DNA from: Microbacter sp049976245
Lineage (GTDB): Bacteria > Bacteroidota > Bacteroidia > Bacteroidales > Paludibacteraceae
Assembly: GCA_049976245.1 (NCBI GenBank)
Contig: JBMFIQ010000002.1
Coordinates: forward strand, 1-64,000
Direction: 5' to 3'
DNA length: 64,000 nucleotides
Below, piece after piece: positions 60,781 through 64,000 of the stretch. Position numbers and translations under genes: made by a program. The notes beneath the pieces were generated by a model that did not search any database, was not told the origin of the DNA, and saw nothing but the letters and a program-made list of their open reading frames with translations. Position 1 is the first letter of the stretch. Each line of letters begins with the position of its first letter.

Positions 60781-63687
60781 TTACATTTTACTTACTTTGA
60801 CAATCTGAATTGAACCATCAGCCATATGAATGCGGCCAACATAAATGCCCGCCGGCAAAGAACCCAACGATACGGCATCTGCTACAAAAGGTTGATTCAA
60901 AACAACCATTCCGCTCAGATTGATTACTTCGATGGACGATGCATCAGCTCCCGACACAAACAACATATCGGATGTCGGATTTGGATAAACATGAACCACT
61001 GCGGCTTTTGTTTCAGAAATAGCTGTATTAATGGGGACATTCACCGGCTGATTGGTATAAAATTTAAATCCAAACGTCGGCAAGGTAATGGACATGTTAG
61101 GATCGGTAACATTCAACGTTTGGCCGGTAATCAAATCATACCACGTACCTGTTTGCCCAAAAGCAGGATAAGCCGTTACTGGTCCTGTGGCGGTGAAATT
61201 ACCCAAAATAACCGCAGTCATGGTACCGTTGGTAAGATAAACACGCCTTCCGTTATTCCAATCATTGGTTGTGACCTGCCAGTTCCATGAAGTCGGATTG
61301 CTAAATAAATATGGATACATCTCTCTGAAATTCAGAATTTTGGCATACACATCGTGTAAAGCTTTACGTGAAGGCACATCGTAATAATTCCAGAGCACCG
61401 GTTTATCTCCCGTACGTCCGTTGTAATTGATAGAGATATCATAACCCAACTCTCCAAACTGCCACATCAATCGTGGACCGGGACTGGTAAAGATAAATGC
61501 GGCACAAACGGACAACTGTTTCATAACACTGTCAACACTGGCTTGCAACATAGGTTGACCGTAAGTTTCTGCTTTGTAAGCCATGCGCTCTTCGTCATGA
61601 CTTTCGGCATACGACACCCTTTGGGTAGGAATTGTTACAGCACCACCCGAATTGGAAGCCGATGCTAAAGTTGAAAAATCGGAGTTGGTTTGGAATCCCA
61701 TAGCAGCCTGCTGAAATTGCGTTGACACATTTCTCCACAGCATGGTACTGTCATAAGCGGCCAGCGCATTCTCCTCCTGATCGACACAAAAATGTTCCAA
61801 GATGGCATAAGCATTGGGCTTCACCGCTTTGATGGCACTTACGTAGGTTTCAATGTTGTTGATACGACTTTGATCGTACGATTCACACTGAATCGTTGTG
61901 CTCGATGTGGCCATAGGCGATCCAACCGAAACTGTCTGCGTAAATCCTTTGCTCAAGTCGAAACGAAAACCGTCCACGTGATATTCCGTAAGCCAGAACT
62001 GCAAAGCACGTGACAACCACGCTTTCACCGGCTGATAGGTATGATTGATATCGTTGCCCACACTATACGGATGAGGAGCCAATGCATTGTAGTAAGGATT
62101 GGTTGCGGCCGGCCGATTGTTCACCGCATCCCAATAAACCATGCAATAAGGACTTAATCCCCATGTTTGATTGAAAACAATGTCCAAAATCACAGCCAGT
62201 CCCAATTGATGGCATTTATCAATAAATTGTTGATAAGCGATTTTTGTTCCGTATGCTTTATCGGGAGCAAAATAGAAATTCGGATTGTAGCCCCAACTGT
62301 CGTTTCCGTCAAATTCCATGATCGGCATCAATTCCACGGCATTCACTCCAAGATTCTTAATGTACTGCAATTTGTCCATGGCCGCAGCAATAGACTTTTG
62401 TGAAGTAAAATCGCGAATCAACATCTCATATATCAACAACTGATTTTCGGGAGGCGCTTTAAAAGTAGTATCCTGCCACTGATATTTTTGCGGACTAATT
62501 TGAAAACATGACAGAATTCCACTTGCCTTGTTGTAAGGATAAGGTCTCAAATTGGGATAAATCGTATCGTTAATGTAAGGATCATTGTTAGGATCAAGAA
62601 TTTTCTCACAATATGGATCACCCACCCTCACGGGAGCCGTATTGGTCAATCCCGCCACATAATATTGATAAGCATATTCCGTCGTTGGATTCAGTCCGGG
62701 AACTGTCAGCCAGTAGAAATAAACCGGAGTGCCATACGTTGTACTTTCAGCTTGTCGGTTCATCATGTAGTTATTATCCAAGCGAAAATTATTGAAATCG
62801 CCTAAAAGAAAAACCTGAGTTGATGATGAAACAGGAGCGGCATATCCCAAAGAAAAACAGAAGGTGACCGATCCGTCGGAATTGACCGTTACGCCCTCCT
62901 TCAGTCCGCTCGGACGTGCTTGTGTCACCTGAGCTTTAGGAACACAAACATAAGAGGTATCGTACATGGTTACGCCGTTTGAAACCACTTTGGCAATGAT
63001 GTAATAGTTGCCCGGACTGGTGTAAGTGTATGAAGTCGAAACGGAGTTTGTGCCCGTAGCAATAGGTGTAGTTCCGGTAATATTGGCCGTAGTGGTTGTT
63101 CCAGTGTAAACGCTGGTGCTACAGGCAGTTGTACCGTTGGAAGCATTAACGGTAATGGTGGTGGCTGTATTGAGCGGCACCAAGGAGTTGTTGGCCGGCG
63201 CTGCAATTTGAAGATTCAAACCCGGCTGATAAACGGGAACGTAAATATTGCTGCTTTGCAAAGAACCGTCGGCATTACGAAAAACAAAAGCCAATTGAGT
63301 GACCAACGTATCTGCAGGGATTCCGTAATAAGAATTAATATCGGGAGTAATGGCCAGTTGCCATTTTGTGGACGATCCCGAAACCGGAGTCAACGTGTTG
63401 GCAGTAATGTTTGCCTGAGCGCTGTTGCTACCGTTGGGCCAAGGGGTCAGCACGTATTTCCAATCGTTGCTGTTTGCACTACTTCTCGTAATCACGCCGG
63501 TGTGTGCATAAATTGGACCTGATGTCCCATTTAATGACGAAACATAAGAATCGTCGAAAATGACGGTGATTCCCAACCCGCTTTGTTGAACCACTATAGG
63601 AGGATTCGTTGTCACCACCTGTGCCTTGACACCTGAAATGGTTATGAACGAAAAAATAAGAACAAAAGATAGAATAAATTTTTTCAT
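60781..63687 (-). CDS. T9SS-exported multidomain GH13 alpha-amylase
   Basis: A 968-residue secreted enzyme. A signal peptide (FILSFVLIFSFITISGVKA) is followed by a beta-sandwich region of about 250 residues, a CBM48-like segment (VFLLGDFNNF) and the GH13 barrel with IYEMLIRDFT, YNPNFYFAPDKAYGT, VILDIVFNQTWG, VDGFRFDLSKGF (nucleophile Asp), YAILEHFCVD (acid/base Glu) and SYAESHDEERM (third Asp). The last 80 residues form a T9SS type A sorting domain (VHVYPNPTSDMLFVSG ... LPAGIYVGRI). It should attack starch or glycogen outside the cell. It is upstream of the LacI gene, so possibly in its regulon. Confidence 0.92.
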   Translation of the reverse strand: MKKFILSFVLIFSFITISGVKAQVVTTNPPIVVQQSGLGITVIFDDSYVSSLNGTSGPIYAHTGVITRSSANSNDWKYVLTPWPNGSNSAQANITANTLTPVSGSSTKWQLAITPDINSYYGIPADTLVTQLAFVFRNADGSLQSSNIYVPVYQPGLNLQIAAPANNSLVPLNTATTITVNASNGTTACSTSVYTGTTTTANITGTTPIATGTNSVSTSYTYTSPGNYYIIAKVVSNGVTMYDTSYVCVPKAQVTQARPSGLKEGVTVNSDGSVTFCFSLGYAAPVSSSTQVFLLGDFNNFRLDNNYMMNRQAESTTYGTPVYFYWLTVPGLNPTTEYAYQYYVAGLTNTAPVRVGDPYCEKILDPNNDPYINDTIYPNLRPYPYNKASGILSCFQISPQKYQWQDTTFKAPPENQLLIYEMLIRDFTSQKSIAAAMDKLQYIKNLGVNAVELMPIMEFDGNDSWGYNPNFYFAPDKAYGTKIAYQQFIDKCHQLGLAVILDIVFNQTWGLSPYCMVYWDAVNNRPAATNPYYNALAPHPYSVGNDINHTYQPVKAWLSRALQFWLTEYHVDGFRFDLSKGFTQTVSVGSPMATSSTTIQCESYDQSRINNIETYVSAIKAVKPNAYAILEHFCVDQEENALAAYDSTMLWRNVSTQFQQAAMGFQTNSDFSTLASASNSGGAVTIPTQRVSYAESHDEERMAYKAETYGQPMLQASVDSVMKQLSVCAAFIFTSPGPRLMWQFGELGYDISINYNGRTGDKPVLWNYYDVPSRKALHDVYAKILNFREMYPYLFSNPTSWNWQVTTNDWNNGRRVYLTNGTMTAVILGNFTATGPVTAYPAFGQTGTWYDLITGQTLNVTDPNMSITLPTFGFKFYTNQPVNVPINTAISETKAAVVHVYPNPTSDMLFVSGADASSIEVINLSGMVVLNQPFVADAVSLGSLPAGIYVGRIHMADGSIQIVKVSKM

Positions 63688-64000
63688 ACGTCTATTTTAT
63701 TTTTTTTAACATTAAGGATGTATGGAACTCGCCAAATAGACATTCTATAGATCATAAGCTCATTTTATGACTCGTTTCACACGAAAAGATCTTAAACAAC
63801 AGGTCATCAAAGTTTAAAAGAAACACTTCAAGTCAATTGCTTGATTCAATGTATTTTTAAAGTTTTATGCCAATCTATGTCCATTTCCCATTTACACGTC
63901 ACACAAAACATTTTCTAAAAATTAAATTGATTTCAGCATTACATTTTCATGTATGTTTCATCGATAAGGAAAAAATTCCCGATCAAAATCGGATTGTATC
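63688..64000. other. Upstream region of the T9SS amylase gene, to window end
   Basis: AT-rich, with no open frame of note and no clear TAnnTTTG element. The amylase promoter and any LacI operator should be in here, but I could not recognise them. Confidence 0.35.

Noticed and set aside
1..64000. Search for tRNA, rRNA, CRISPR arrays, insertion sequences, integrases and phage genes
   Set aside because: No cloverleaf arms, repeat-spacer arrays, transposase-like proteins or terminal inverted repeats with target duplications were seen by eye; a tRNAscan or ISfinder run would settle it.

Overview
The window looks like a chromosomal segment of a strictly bacterial, Bacteroidales-type organism (phylum Bacteroidota). 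The signs are: a type IX secretion (T9SS) C-terminal domain on an amylase and on a GH57-like protein; an S46 dipeptidyl-peptidase; a eukaryote-like GT3 glycogen synthase next to an alpha-glucan phosphorylase; a DUF3244 protein; TPR-plus-membrane-plus-HTH regulators; and many starts preceded by the Bacteroidota -7 element TAnnTTTG instead of a strong Shine-Dalgarno. No rRNA, tRNA, CRISPR, insertion sequence or phage gene was seen.

Layout. 0.2-10.2 kb is housekeeping: MarC, a DUF1295 membrane protein, PanE-like reductase, an MFS exporter, gyrB, sufE-sufS and miaA. 10.4-16 kb is a Spy-like periplasmic protein followed by sugar-phosphate genes (phosphohexomutase, nucleotidyltransferase, galE, a CYTH protein). 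16-17.6 kb has no intact gene but holds a degenerate 21-bp-period repeat, a textbook promoter and a probable remnant of a response-regulator gene. 17.6-21.2 kb encodes an OprB-type porin and a DPP7-like peptidase. 21.6-29.2 kb is the accessory part: a glycosyltransferase, a radical-SAM-like protein that has lost its iron-sulfur ligands, a 59-residue Cys-containing peptide frame just upstream of it, and two related TPR/HTH regulators flanking a DUF3244 protein. The second regulator is cut by an in-frame TAG that removes its HTH domain. 29.4-36.9 kb carries a Kdo-kinase-like protein, a TPR protein, an S9 peptidase, a mannose-1-phosphate guanylyltransferase, an MBL hydrolase and a small Cys protein. 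37.2-41.7 kb is glycogen metabolism. 41.9-49 kb has TrmN6, an outer-membrane barrel protein, a 1,000-residue TPR protein and an M28 peptidase. 49.3-63.7 kb is an alpha-glucan/galactan locus on the minus strand: lipoprotein GH13 amylase, GH53 galactanase, sugar MFS carrier, DPE2-type amylomaltase, secreted GH57-like protein, small secreted protein, LacI regulator and a T9SS-exported GH13 amylase.

How it fits together. Starch-like glucans would be cut outside the cell by the T9SS amylase and on the membrane by the lipoprotein amylase, taken in by the MFS carrier, and the maltose rearranged by the amylomaltase. Glucose units would be stored or released by the glycogen synthase and phosphorylase, and linked to central sugar nucleotides by the mutase, nucleotidyltransferase and epimerase. 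No SusC/SusD pair is present in the window. The most unusual place is 21.6-29.2 kb, which resembles a reduced or decaying peptide-modification and signalling locus.
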